Positions 34,206-42,687 of a stretch of 64,000 bases of DNA are shown in pieces. The notes under the pieces were generated by a model. The model was given only the letters and a program-made list of their open reading frames with translations, was not told the DNA's origin and ran no database searches. The translations under genes were made by a program, and so were the position numbers. Position 1 is the stretch's first letter; each line of letters opens with the position of its first letter. Where the stretch lies: assembly GCA_902799555.1 (NCBI GenBank), contig CADCBB010000004.1:1-64000 (forward strand), read 5' to 3'. Source of the DNA: an uncultured Bacteroidales bacterium. GTDB lineage: Bacteria; Bacteroidota; Bacteroidia; Bacteroidales; Paludibacteraceae.

Positions 34206-34775
34206 TCTCCATTCAAAGGATTCGACCATGCGGATGACGTCGGTACGCAGATACTCATAGACCGGGGCCAAGGAGTCTGCGTTCGGCGGACAGTTGCAAT
34301 ACACCGAGGCACGGAAGAAATGAGTCGTGGAGTCGGTGATAAAAAACTGACAAGACGAAGCGGTATTTCCCTCTAAATCAAAGAGTACGCCATAGACGCG
34401 TGCTTCGGGATGGGTATAGTCCTGTTCGGGTATCGCATTCGCAAACGAAGCATTGCGATAGACAAACTCGAGGGCATCGTTGGTCAGCTCTCGCAGGTTA
34501 TGCCGCACAGGCTTGTACGAACAATGGATCGTAGCATCGAGGGCCGGGTAGAAGAGGTTGATCCAATAGGGTTCTTCCGCATCCAGACGAGGCTTGACGA
34601 CCGCATTCTGCGAGAGGGCGAAGGTATACGGATAGTTCGGGTACTGCGCCGCAAAATCGCAATACACAGTATCCGGCACGGTGATACGATAATACCCGTA
34701 GGGCTTCGGGGTCGAGGCTTTACCGCACGACACCAACAAGACGCCCAACAATACTATTTGAACAATTTTTCGCAT
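34203..34775 (-). CDS. gldD: GldD-type lipoprotein (gliding / type IX secretion associated)
   Basis: 190 residues from ATG 34775 (MRKIVQIVLLGVLLVSCGK). The lipobox LVSC is clear, so the mature protein is a lipoprotein. The motifs PKPYGYYRITVPDTVY, YPYTFALSQNAVV and PYWINLFYP are those of GldD. The frame is open further upstream, but there it only translates a GAAAATT word tract, so I reject the longer start. GldD is needed for gliding and type IX secretion functions in Bacteroidota. This fits the three secreted proteins with sorting-like tails at 17-28 kb. Confidence 0.85.
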   Translation of the reverse strand: MRKIVQIVLLGVLLVSCGKASTPKPYGYYRITVPDTVYCDFAAQYPNYPYTFALSQNAVVKPRLDAEEPYWINLFYPALDATIHCSYKPVRHNLRELTNDALEFVYRNASFANAIPEQDYTHPEARVYGVLFDLEGNTASSCQFFITDSTTHFFRASVYCNCPPNADSLAPVYEYLRTDVIRMVESFEWR

Positions 34776-34798
34776 TTTCGGTACAAAATTACTCTTTT

Positions 34799-34832
34799 TA
34801 ATTGAAAATTGAAAATTGAAAATTGAAAATTT
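34799..34832. repeat. AATTGAAA tract in the gldD leader
   Basis: Four consecutive ATTGAAAA words just upstream of gldD. Confidence 0.75.
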
Positions 34833-34883
34833 CTCTTTAAAACGCAAAAAACACACTTTTTCCTAAATAAAATGCGCGCGCGC

Positions 34884-34914
34884 TTGCACATATAAAAAAA
34901 ATGTTGTATCTTTG
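34884..34914 (+). promoter_or_regulatory. promoter of the manC-glycogen cluster
   Basis: TTG (34884-34886), 20 bases, TATCTTTG (34907-34914), 23 bases before the ATG at 34938. Confidence 0.78.
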
Positions 34915-34937
34915 TGCACTTTTTTGGATAATTGCAT

Positions 34938-36080
34938 ATGTCAGTAGAAAAGAACTCTAATTATTGTGTGATCATGGCGGGCGGCGTCGGAAGTCGTTTC
35001 TGGCCGTTCAGCCGAGAGAATAAACCGAAGCAGTTTTTGGACTTCTTCGGTACGGGTAGAAGCTTATTGCAGATGACAGTGGACCGTTTCCGTCCGCTGA
35101 TTCCGATAGAGAACATGTTTATCGTGACGAATGTGGCATACAAGAAGCTGATCATGGAGCAGATTCCGGACTTGAAGGAGGTGCAGATTCTCTGTGAGCC
35201 GGCAAGACGGAATACCGCGCCGTGTATTGCTTATGCGACCGCCCATATCCGTGCGTTGTGTCTGAAACGGGCAGGTTTGACGGCGAAGAACCAGGACTGG
35301 ACGCGACCGGAGATGCAGGCGAATATCGTCGTGGCAGCCAGCGATCATCTGATCTTGGAGGAGGAGAAATTCCGCCAGACGATCTCGAAAGCCTTTGATT
35401 TTGTGAGTCAGAATAAGGCGATCTGTACGCTGGGCATGAACCCCACCCGTCCTGAGACCGGCTACGGATATATCCAACGTCAGCCGGACGCTTTCACCGA
35501 CGGCATTTATCCGGTGAAGACCTTCACGGAGAAGCCGAATCTGGAGATGGCGAAGGTCTTCCTCGAGAGCGGTGATTTCTTATGGAACTCGGGTATCTTC
35601 ATCTGGAATTTACAGACGATCAGCGAGGCCTTCCGGTATTTGCTGCCGGAGGTAGCGGATCGTTTCCGCGAAGGCGAGTTGCTGATGGGTACGGAGCAGG
35701 AGGAGGATTTCATTGAACAGATCTTCCCGAAATGCCCGAATATATCCATCGACTACGGCATCATGGAGAAGGCGGATAATGTGTTCGTCATCCCGTCCAG
35801 TTTCGGCTGGAGCGATCTGGGCACATGGGGTTCGCTCTACGAACTAAGTGAGAAAGATGAGGCGCAGAATGTAAGCCTGCATAGCGACGCTGTCTTCTAT
35901 GAGGCGACCGGCAATGTGGTGACCTTGGAGCCGGGTAAGTTGGCCGTGGTGCAAGGGGTCGAGGATATGATTATTGCGGAGCAGAACAACGTGCTGCTGG
36001 TTTGCAAAAAAGCCGAAGAGCAGCGCATCAAGCAGTTTGTGGCCGATGCCCAAGGCAAGTTTGGAGGCAAATATAATTAA
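34938..36080 (+). CDS. manC: Mannose-1-phosphate guanylyltransferase
   Basis: 380 residues from ATG 34938 (MSVEKNSNYC); a TTG two codons earlier is less likely. It makes GDP-mannose from mannose-1-P and GTP. The nucleotidyltransferase signature IMAGGVGSRFWPFSRENKPKQF is at the N terminus, followed by ASDHLI, PETGYGYI, FTEKPN, FLWNSGIFIWN and DYGIMEK. The C-terminal isomerase (cupin) domain of bifunctional enzymes is absent, which is usual in this phylum. First gene of the plus-strand cluster; GDP-mannose probably feeds surface glycans and not glycogen. Confidence 0.92.
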   Translation: MSVEKNSNYCVIMAGGVGSRFWPFSRENKPKQFLDFFGTGRSLLQMTVDRFRPLIPIENMFIVTNVAYKKLIMEQIPDLKEVQILCEPARRNTAPCIAYATAHIRALCLKRAGLTAKNQDWTRPEMQANIVVAASDHLILEEEKFRQTISKAFDFVSQNKAICTLGMNPTRPETGYGYIQRQPDAFTDGIYPVKTFTEKPNLEMAKVFLESGDFLWNSGIFIWNLQTISEAFRYLLPEVADRFREGELLMGTEQEEDFIEQIFPKCPNISIDYGIMEKADNVFVIPSSFGWSDLGTWGSLYELSEKDEAQNVSLHSDAVFYEATGNVVTLEPGKLAVVQGVEDMIIAEQNNVLLVCKKAEEQRIKQFVADAQGKFGGKYN

Positions 36081-36105
36081 CATTACTTAATACTTAAAAC
36101 ACATC

Positions 36106-38082
36106 ATGAGTTATCTTAATTTTGACAAGAAAGTGCTTGTTAATCTGGAGCGTTCGCTGCAGAAAGAGATGATTCGAACGAACCGTGCAGGTGTGTACAA
36201 CTCAACCACGCTGGTCGATTGCAACACGCGTAAGTACCACGGCCAGTTGGTGATGCCGTTGCCGCATATCAGCGATGACAACTTCGTGTTGCTCAGTTCG
36301 TTGGACGAGACGGTGATCCAACATGGCGCGGAGTTCAACTTGGGTCTGCACGAGTACGGCGAGAACCATTTCAGTCCGAACGGACACAAGTACATTCGCG
36401 AGTTTGACTGCGAGTTGATCTCCAAGACGACCTACCGTGTAGGCGCGATGGTGCTGCAGAAAGAGCGCCTGTTGGTTAGTTTTGAACCGCGCGTATTGAT
36501 CCGCTACACATTATTGGAGAGCGGTAGTCCGACGATCCTGCGTTTCCGTCCGTTCCTGGCGTTCCGCAGCGTGAACGAGTTGACCCACGAGAACCCGCTG
36601 GCGAACTCGAACATGGAGGACTGCGAAAACGGTCGTTACAACCGCATGTACCCGGGTTTCCCCAACCTCTACATGCAGTTCAGTAAAGCCGTTGAGTATC
36701 ACCACGATCCACAATGGTACAAGGACATCGTCTATCGTAAGGAGAAAGAGCGCGGTTATGCGTACAAAGAGGACTTGATGGTTCCTGGTTATTTCGAACT
36801 GCCGATGAAGAAAGGCGAGAGTATCATCTTCTCCGCCGGTGTGACGGAAGTGAAGACGGCATCGTTGAAGGCCACATGGAAGAAAGAGTTGGAGCGTCGT
36901 ATCCGGCGTGAAGACATGTTCAGTACGTTGAAAAACAGCGCGAGTCAGTTCTATAAGAGAGAGGGAGACAAGTGCTATCTGTTAGCCGGCTTCCCGTGGT
37001 TCAAGGCTGACGCGCGAGCTACTTTCTTTAGCGTAGCAAGTTGTACGCTGGATATCGATCGTCCCGAATACTGGGATGCGATCATCAACAAGACCGCGAT
37101 CGACGAGATACTCAAGTTTATGAACGGTCGCGGCAACGAGATCAAGATGACGGGTATGGACGAGCCGGATGTGCTGCTGTGGTTCATTCGCGCTTGTCAG
37201 AAATATGCGCATAAATATACGGTACGTGAGGCAGCGGACCTGTACGGTCAGCTCTGTCTGGATATCATCACCTGGTATCGCAAGCAGAACCACCCGCGTG
37301 CCAAACTGCACCAGAACGGTCTGCTCTGGGTGGATGGTACGCAACGTCCGGCTACCTGGATGAACGCCATGGAGAACGGCTGGCCGATCGTTCCGCGCAC
37401 GGGTTATATCGTTGAGCTGAACGCGCTTTGGTACAACGCGATGCGTTTCACGGCAGAGATGCTGCGTGAGATGGGCAAAGAGACCAGCGCCGACCTCATG
37501 GAATACCAAGCGGAGATCAGCAAGGACGCCTTCGTCAAGACCTTCTGGAACGGACTCTATCTCAATGACTACGTGATCGACAACTACGCTAATAAAGAGG
37601 TTCGCCCGAACATGATCTGGGCAGTTGGTCTGCCTTACAGTCCTCTGGACCGCAAGCAGCAGAAGGCGGTAGTCGATATCTGCACCAAGGAGTTGCTCAC
37701 GCCGAAGGGCTTACGTTCGTTGAGTCCGAAGAGCGGTATGTTCTACCCGATCTACAATAGTAACGCAGCCGATCGCGAGCGTGCGCTGTTCAACGGCATC
37801 GTTTGGCCGTCCACGATCACCGCGTATTCGCGCGCGTACATGAACGTATATAAATACAGCGGTACCAGTTTCATGGAGCGTTTGTTGGTAGGTTTCGAGG
37901 CCGAGATGGACGAACTGACGATCGGTACGCTCAATGAGTTCTATGACGGCTACCCGCCCTACAAAGGTCGTGGCGGTATGAGTAGCGCACCGAGTGTAGC
38001 GGCTGTCATCAGCCTGATGGACACCCTCAAGAAATATATTCAAGCCGAGAAAGAGGCGCAAGAAAAGGAGGCACAACAATGA
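36106..38082 (+). CDS. Glycogen debranching enzyme (amylo-alpha-1,6-glucosidase)
   Basis: 658 residues. An N-terminal GDE_N beta domain (EMIRTNRAGVYNSTTLVDCNTRKYHGQLV) is followed by an (alpha/alpha)6 GH133-like catalytic domain (AGFPWFKADARATFFS, LLWVDGTQRPATWMN, MIWAVGLPYSPL, GIVWPSTITAYSRAY). It removes alpha-1,6 branch residues of glycogen in the cytoplasm. It overlaps the next gene by four bases (ATGA), so the pair is translationally coupled. The order debranching enzyme, GT4, GH57 is a conserved arrangement in Bacteroides relatives. Confidence 0.92.
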   Translation: MSYLNFDKKVLVNLERSLQKEMIRTNRAGVYNSTTLVDCNTRKYHGQLVMPLPHISDDNFVLLSSLDETVIQHGAEFNLGLHEYGENHFSPNGHKYIREFDCELISKTTYRVGAMVLQKERLLVSFEPRVLIRYTLLESGSPTILRFRPFLAFRSVNELTHENPLANSNMEDCENGRYNRMYPGFPNLYMQFSKAVEYHHDPQWYKDIVYRKEKERGYAYKEDLMVPGYFELPMKKGESIIFSAGVTEVKTASLKATWKKELERRIRREDMFSTLKNSASQFYKREGDKCYLLAGFPWFKADARATFFSVASCTLDIDRPEYWDAIINKTAIDEILKFMNGRGNEIKMTGMDEPDVLLWFIRACQKYAHKYTVREAADLYGQLCLDIITWYRKQNHPRAKLHQNGLLWVDGTQRPATWMNAMENGWPIVPRTGYIVELNALWYNAMRFTAEMLREMGKETSADLMEYQAEISKDAFVKTFWNGLYLNDYVIDNYANKEVRPNMIWAVGLPYSPLDRKQQKAVVDICTKELLTPKGLRSLSPKSGMFYPIYNSNAADRERALFNGIVWPSTITAYSRAYMNVYKYSGTSFMERLLVGFEAEMDELTIGTLNEFYDGYPPYKGRGGMSSAPSVAAVISLMDTLKKYIQAEKEAQEKEAQQ

Positions 38083-39341
38083 AAGCGTTAATGTTCGGAT
38101 GGGAGTTTCCTCCCCATATCTTAGGTGGTTTAGGAACGGCCAGCTACGGTCTTACCCGTGGTATGGCGCAGCAACCTGACATGGAGATCACCTTCGTCAT
38201 CCCCAAACCCTGGGGCGATGAAGATCAGTCCTTCCTGCGTATCATCGGCGCCAACAGTGTGCCTGTCGTTTGGAAAGAGAATAGTTATGACTACGTCAAA
38301 CAGCGGATGGAAGGCCGCATGAGTCCGGAGGAATATTTCCATTTCCGGAACGGCATCCATTACGACTACCGTCGTATCGGTACCGATGACCTCGGTTGTA
38401 TCGCTTTCTCGGGTCGTTATCCCGATAACCTGATCGAGGAGATCGGTAACTACGAAGCGGTAGCCTCTGTGTTGGCGCACAGTCTCGATTTCGATATCAT
38501 CCACTCGCACGACTGGCTGACCTACCCCGCCGGCGTCTTCGCCAAGCATATCAGCGGTAAACCGCTGGTCATCCACGTCCATGCGACCGACTTCGACCGT
38601 AGTCGCGGTAACGTCAACCCCACCGTCTTCTCTATCGAGAAACGCGGTATGGAAGAGGCGGATCATATCATGTGCGTAAGTAACCTCACGCGCAACACCG
38701 TCATCGAGAAATACGGAATCGACCCGCGCAAGGTCAGCACGGTGCACAATGCCGTAGAGCCTTTGGAGCATCCCGAAGAGTTCACCAAGCCTGAACGCAA
38801 GGACAAACTCGTTACCTTCCTCGGTCGTATCACGATGCAGAAAGGTCCGGAGTATTTCGTCGAAGCCGCAGCACGCGTGCTGAGCAAGACCGACGGTGTT
38901 CGTTTCGTTATGGCCGGTTCGGGTGATAAGATGAACGAGATGATCGATCTCGTAGCCAAACGCGGTATCGCCGATAAGTTCCATTTCCCGGGCTTCATGC
39001 GCGGCAAGCAGGTACAGCAGATGCTGGCCATGAGCGACGTCTATATCATGCCGTCCGTCAGCGAACCGTTTGGTATCTCTCCGCTGGAGGCGATGCAGGT
39101 AGGCTGTCCGTCGATCATCAGCCATCAATCCGGTTGCGCAGAGATCCTGCAGCATGCAATCAAGACCGACTACTGGGATATCGATGCCATGGCCGACGCG
39201 ATCTACGCCATCGTCAAGTATCCGGCGATGTACAAGAGCCTGCACGAACTCGGTATGGCCGAAGTGAACAATATCAAGTGGTCTGACGCCGGACTCAAAG
39301 TGCGTCGGATCTACGACGGTGTGATAAATCACACATTGTAA
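38079..39341 (+). CDS. GT4 glycosyltransferase, glycogen-synthase-like
   Basis: 420 residues. The GT-B fold starts with MFGWEFPPHILGGLGTASYGL (donor loop). It then has FDIIHSHDWLTYPAG, HVHATDFDRSRGN, the C-domain nucleotide site FLGRITMQKGPEYFVEAA, and the EX7E-like PSVSEPFGISPLEAM. It probably elongates alpha-1,4-glucan from a nucleotide sugar. The context with debranching enzyme and GH57 supports glycogen, but sugar and acceptor are not proven by sequence. It is followed by a CATTTGGTCATTTACC tract. Confidence 0.88.
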   Translation: MKALMFGWEFPPHILGGLGTASYGLTRGMAQQPDMEITFVIPKPWGDEDQSFLRIIGANSVPVVWKENSYDYVKQRMEGRMSPEEYFHFRNGIHYDYRRIGTDDLGCIAFSGRYPDNLIEEIGNYEAVASVLAHSLDFDIIHSHDWLTYPAGVFAKHISGKPLVIHVHATDFDRSRGNVNPTVFSIEKRGMEEADHIMCVSNLTRNTVIEKYGIDPRKVSTVHNAVEPLEHPEEFTKPERKDKLVTFLGRITMQKGPEYFVEAAARVLSKTDGVRFVMAGSGDKMNEMIDLVAKRGIADKFHFPGFMRGKQVQQMLAMSDVYIMPSVSEPFGISPLEAMQVGCPSIISHQSGCAEILQHAIKTDYWDIDAMADAIYAIVKYPAMYKSLHELGMAEVNNIKWSDAGLKVRRIYDGVINHTL

Positions 39342-39400
39342 TTTACCATTTGGTCATTTACCATTTGGTCATTTATTTAGATATTTAACCATTTAGTAAT
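39342..39400. repeat. ATTTACCATTTGGTC tract
   Basis: About five CATTTACCATTTGG/CATTTGGTCATTTA words fill the spacer between the GT4 and GH57 genes. Confidence 0.7.
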
Positions 39401-39409
39401 TTTAAAGTT

Positions 39410-40678
39410 ATGAAAAATATATGTTTATGCTTCCAGATGCACGCGCCGTATCGTCTGAAGCGCTATCGTTTCTTTGAGATCGGTCAGGATCATTACTACT
39501 ACGATGACATGGCTACCGAAGAGCATGTAAACTGGTTGGTACAGACCTCGTATCTGCCTTTGTGCCAAACGATCAAAGATATGATCAACCTCTCCAAAGG
39601 TAAGTTCCATTGTGCCATCAGCGTCAGCGGAACGATGATCGAGATGTTTGAGCAGTTCAACCCCGAGATGATCGATATCCTCAAGGAGTTGGCCGCTACC
39701 AAAGCCGTGGAGTTCCTCGCTACGCCGTACGCTTACTCCCTTGCTTCGGAGTACAACGAGGCGGAATTCAAGAAACAACTTAAGTTCCAAGGCGAATTGC
39801 TCGAGTCTATCCTCGGCGTCAAGGCACAGACCGTTTGGAATACCGAGCTGCTCTACACCGACGAGGCGGCTTATAACCTCAACAAATTGGGCTACAAAGC
39901 GATCCTCACCGAAGGTGCCAAGCATATTCTCAGCTGGAAGACCCCGAACAAAGTTTACCAGAGCGCCGGCGCTCCGAAGATGAAAGTGCTGCTGCGTAAT
40001 ACCAACCTCAGCGACGAGCTCAGCTTCCACTTCTCGGATCCGGGATGGGCTAATTTCCCGATGGATGCAGAGAAATACGCGAACATGCTGCAAGCGTTTC
40101 CGGAAGGCGAAGACATCATCAATATCTGGGTAGGCGCCGAGACTTTCGGTATCCGTCAGAACGCCGGATCAGGTATCTTCGATTTCCTCAAAGCCCTGCC
40201 GTACTACGTCCTGGAGCGTGAGATGGGCTTCATGACACCGGCCGAGGCAGCCAAGAAACTGGCGGCAGACGACGTCCTCTCCAGCCCGTATCCTCTCACA
40301 TGGAGCGGCGAGGCGAAGGACCTGAGCATCTACACCGGCAATGACCTGCAGCAAGAGGCGCTCAATAAACTCTATGCCGTTACGGAGCGCGTACACCTCT
40401 GCCAGGACAAGGCCCTCAAGACCAACTGGCTCCGCCTGCAGGATGTGAACTATCTGCATTACATGAATCATATCGACCAGGGCGAGACCCAGTTCGAGTC
40501 CGCGTACGATGCGTTCATCAATTATATGAACATCCTCTCTGACTTCCTGCAGACTGTCGAAGAGCAATACCCGACAACGATCGAAAACGAAGAGTTGAAC
40601 GAACTGCTCAAGACCATCCGCAACCAGGAGGAGGAGATTCAGGCACTCACCGAGAAACTGAAGAAAGCCAAAAAGTAA
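39410..40678 (+). CDS. GH57 alpha-amylase-like protein with altered catalytic motif
   Basis: 422 residues. The GH57 fold is clear: N-terminal CLCFQMHAPYRLKRYRFFEIG (family motif HQP changed to HAP), ISVSGTMIEMFEQFNPE, FLATPYAYSL, and nucleophile region TVWNTELLYTDE with Glu retained. The motif expected as MDYETFG reads WVGAETFG (codons near 40126-40150), so the catalytic acid/base Asp is replaced by Gly. A group of such alpha-amylase-like GH57 proteins with incomplete catalytic machinery is known in Bacteroides relatives. It may be a regulator or glucan-binding partner rather than an active amylase. A coiled-coil tail (EEEIQALTEKLKKAKK) ends it. Confidence 0.85.
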   Translation: MKNICLCFQMHAPYRLKRYRFFEIGQDHYYYDDMATEEHVNWLVQTSYLPLCQTIKDMINLSKGKFHCAISVSGTMIEMFEQFNPEMIDILKELAATKAVEFLATPYAYSLASEYNEAEFKKQLKFQGELLESILGVKAQTVWNTELLYTDEAAYNLNKLGYKAILTEGAKHILSWKTPNKVYQSAGAPKMKVLLRNTNLSDELSFHFSDPGWANFPMDAEKYANMLQAFPEGEDIINIWVGAETFGIRQNAGSGIFDFLKALPYYVLEREMGFMTPAEAAKKLAADDVLSSPYPLTWSGEAKDLSIYTGNDLQQEALNKLYAVTERVHLCQDKALKTNWLRLQDVNYLHYMNHIDQGETQFESAYDAFINYMNILSDFLQTVEEQYPTTIENEELNELLKTIRNQEEEIQALTEKLKKAKK

Positions 40679-40680
40679 AT

Positions 40681-40713
40681 CTTCAATCTCCAATTTGAAA
40701 TTTGAAATTCAAA
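40681..40713 (+). repeat. CAATTTGAAATTTGAAATT tract at the porin start
   Basis: The words overlap the TTG start and first codons of the porin gene; same word set as 7115-7150. Confidence 0.6.
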
Positions 40714-42651
40714 CGTAGTTTGATAGTATTAGTTCTGTTGGCAGCGACCCTTGTGGCCGCTGCCAAACAGCCCCGTACACAGACCGTGGTACGTACCTGG
40801 ACGATGCCCGGGTACACGGCTGTGGCGGATACCATTCCCTTTGCCGACACCGTCATGCTCAACTACCACGATGTCGATGTGCAGCAGCTCTACTCCCTCA
40901 GCAGCGCCATGAACGGCAACGTCCTTGTGTCGCCCATCGAGAGCCGCGTCGTCAACGATCGGCTCAAGACCATCGACGACCCCTTCGCATGGAGCCTCAC
41001 GCCCTATGTCGTCACGCCGCAGCAACAACGTTTCTTCAACACCACCACTCCTTTCTCGACCATCGCGTACAAGAAAGGCTTCGTCTCCGGCCACGAAGAG
41101 AACGACATCGATTTTCTCTTCACGGGAAACATCAACCGCAAGCTCAACCTCGGTCTCGAGATGGACTATCTCAACTCTGTCGGCCATTATGCCAACACCG
41201 CCGGCAAACTGTTCCGCGGCTCTGTCTGGGGCAGCTACACCGGCGACCACTACAGCATGCATGCCGCCTTTGGCTGGAGTTCACTCAATTCGTTCAACAA
41301 CGGTGGTCTGGAGGACGTCAGCCTGCTCAGCGGTAGCCTCAACCCCGAAGATATACCCGTGCGGCTCAACGCCATGATCGGGTATCGCTACCTCAGCGGC
41401 TACCTCCACAACCAGTATGCCATCACCCGCGAGCGCGAGTACCACGACACGATCGAAGTGATCGAAGACGGACGACGCGTCAAACGCGATACGATCAAGG
41501 TGGAGCATATACCCCTTATGACTTTCAGTCATATCTTCGAGGCCAATAACTCGAACCGGCGGTACATCGAGAAAGACGCGAACCAGCATTTCTACGACAC
41601 CGCCTATTACAACGCCAGCAACACCAATGACTCGACGGACGTGCTCACGATCCGCAATACCCTCGCCGTCACCTTCTGCGAAGCGTACAACACCAAGCTC
41701 CGCTTCGGTATCACGGCCTTCGCGATGAACGAGTGCCAGCGCTTCCTCAACGACAGCGTGCCCTACGATCCGGATAGCATCTACGACTACCGCTGGACCA
41801 ACAACACCTTCGTCGGCGGAGCCATTCACAAGCATAGCGGCGCGAACGTGCACTATCATGTCGAAGGCAAAGTGTGCGTCCTCGGCTACAAGATCGGCGA
41901 GTTCGATGTGAACGGTAAACTCGCTACGCAATTCAACGCCGGCGGATACCCGCTCACCATCAACGCACGCGCCTACGCCAAGAGCGAGACGCCCAACTAC
42001 TACCTGCAGTCCTACCGCTCCAACCATATCCGGTGGAATAATCACTTCGGTTTCACCTATCGCTTCCTCGGCGGAGCCACCGTCGCCTATGCCTACCAAT
42101 GGCTTAAGCCGCGGATCGACTTCAGTTTTGAGAACCAGACCAACCCCATCTATATCTCCGCGACCGATTGGAAACCGCGTCAATACAACGGCAACGTACA
42201 GATCATCACCGGCGATGTCGGCCTCGACCTGACCACCCCTTGGATCAACCTCGAGAACCGCGCCGTGCTCCAGCATAGCACCAACGACAGCGTGCTGCCG
42301 GTGCCCCTCGTCATCTTGCAGCACCGGCTCTATTACCACGGCACGTGGTTCAAAGCCCTCGATGCACAGATAGGCGTCGACCTGCGCTATTTCACGCAAT
42401 ATAACGCGCCCGTCCTCTGCCCGTCCACCGGCATGTTCGCCACCCAACAGGACACCAAGATAGGCAACTACCCCTGGATGAACGTGTATGCCAATTTTTA
42501 CGTTCGGTCCATCCGTTTGCGCTTCTTTGCGCAGTACCAACATATCAACCACCTGTTCATGAAAAAGAACATCGGTTATCTCACCATGCCGGACTACCCC
42601 ACCAACCGCGATGTCTTCCGTGCCGGTGTCGCATGGCATTTTTATAATTAA
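40702..42651 (+). CDS. Putative porin (Bacteroidetes outer-membrane beta barrel)
   Basis: 649 residues. The start is TTG 40702 (MKFKRSLIVLVLLAATLVAAA), which gives a perfect signal peptide; no ATG is available before the mature region. The mature chain is full of alternating amphipathic strands ending in aromatic residues (FGFTYRFLGG, VYANFYVRSIRLRFFAQYQ, FRAGVAWHFYN), with a C-terminal aromatic strand typical of outer-membrane barrels. The closest family is the Bacteroidetes 'putative porin' group. Substrate unknown. It lies between the glycogen genes and the Clp ATPase with word-repeat spacers on both sides. Confidence 0.78.
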   Translation: MKFKRSLIVLVLLAATLVAAAKQPRTQTVVRTWTMPGYTAVADTIPFADTVMLNYHDVDVQQLYSLSSAMNGNVLVSPIESRVVNDRLKTIDDPFAWSLTPYVVTPQQQRFFNTTTPFSTIAYKKGFVSGHEENDIDFLFTGNINRKLNLGLEMDYLNSVGHYANTAGKLFRGSVWGSYTGDHYSMHAAFGWSSLNSFNNGGLEDVSLLSGSLNPEDIPVRLNAMIGYRYLSGYLHNQYAITREREYHDTIEVIEDGRRVKRDTIKVEHIPLMTFSHIFEANNSNRRYIEKDANQHFYDTAYYNASNTNDSTDVLTIRNTLAVTFCEAYNTKLRFGITAFAMNECQRFLNDSVPYDPDSIYDYRWTNNTFVGGAIHKHSGANVHYHVEGKVCVLGYKIGEFDVNGKLATQFNAGGYPLTINARAYAKSETPNYYLQSYRSNHIRWNNHFGFTYRFLGGATVAYAYQWLKPRIDFSFENQTNPIYISATDWKPRQYNGNVQIITGDVGLDLTTPWINLENRAVLQHSTNDSVLPVPLVILQHRLYYHGTWFKALDAQIGVDLRYFTQYNAPVLCPSTGMFATQQDTKIGNYPWMNVYANFYVRSIRLRFFAQYQHINHLFMKKNIGYLTMPDYPTNRDVFRAGVAWHFYN

Positions 42652-42652
42652 T

Positions 42653-42685
42653 CTGAACACTGACTACTGATTACTGACTACTGAA
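42653..42685 (+). repeat. ACTGATTACTGACTACTGA tract before the Clp gene
   Basis: Four CTGA(C/T)TA words fill the spacer up to two bases before the Clp ATG. The same words occur in frame at 48719-48758 and 56281-56320. Confidence 0.75.
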
Positions 42686-42687
42686 AA

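Noticed and set aside
34776..34856. Longer N terminus for gldD
   Set aside because: The extra codons only translate a repeat tract and would bury the lipoprotein signal.
41281..42660. Long minus-strand frame opposite the porin
   Set aside because: It lacks any family motif, while the plus frame has a signal peptide and outer-membrane strand pattern.
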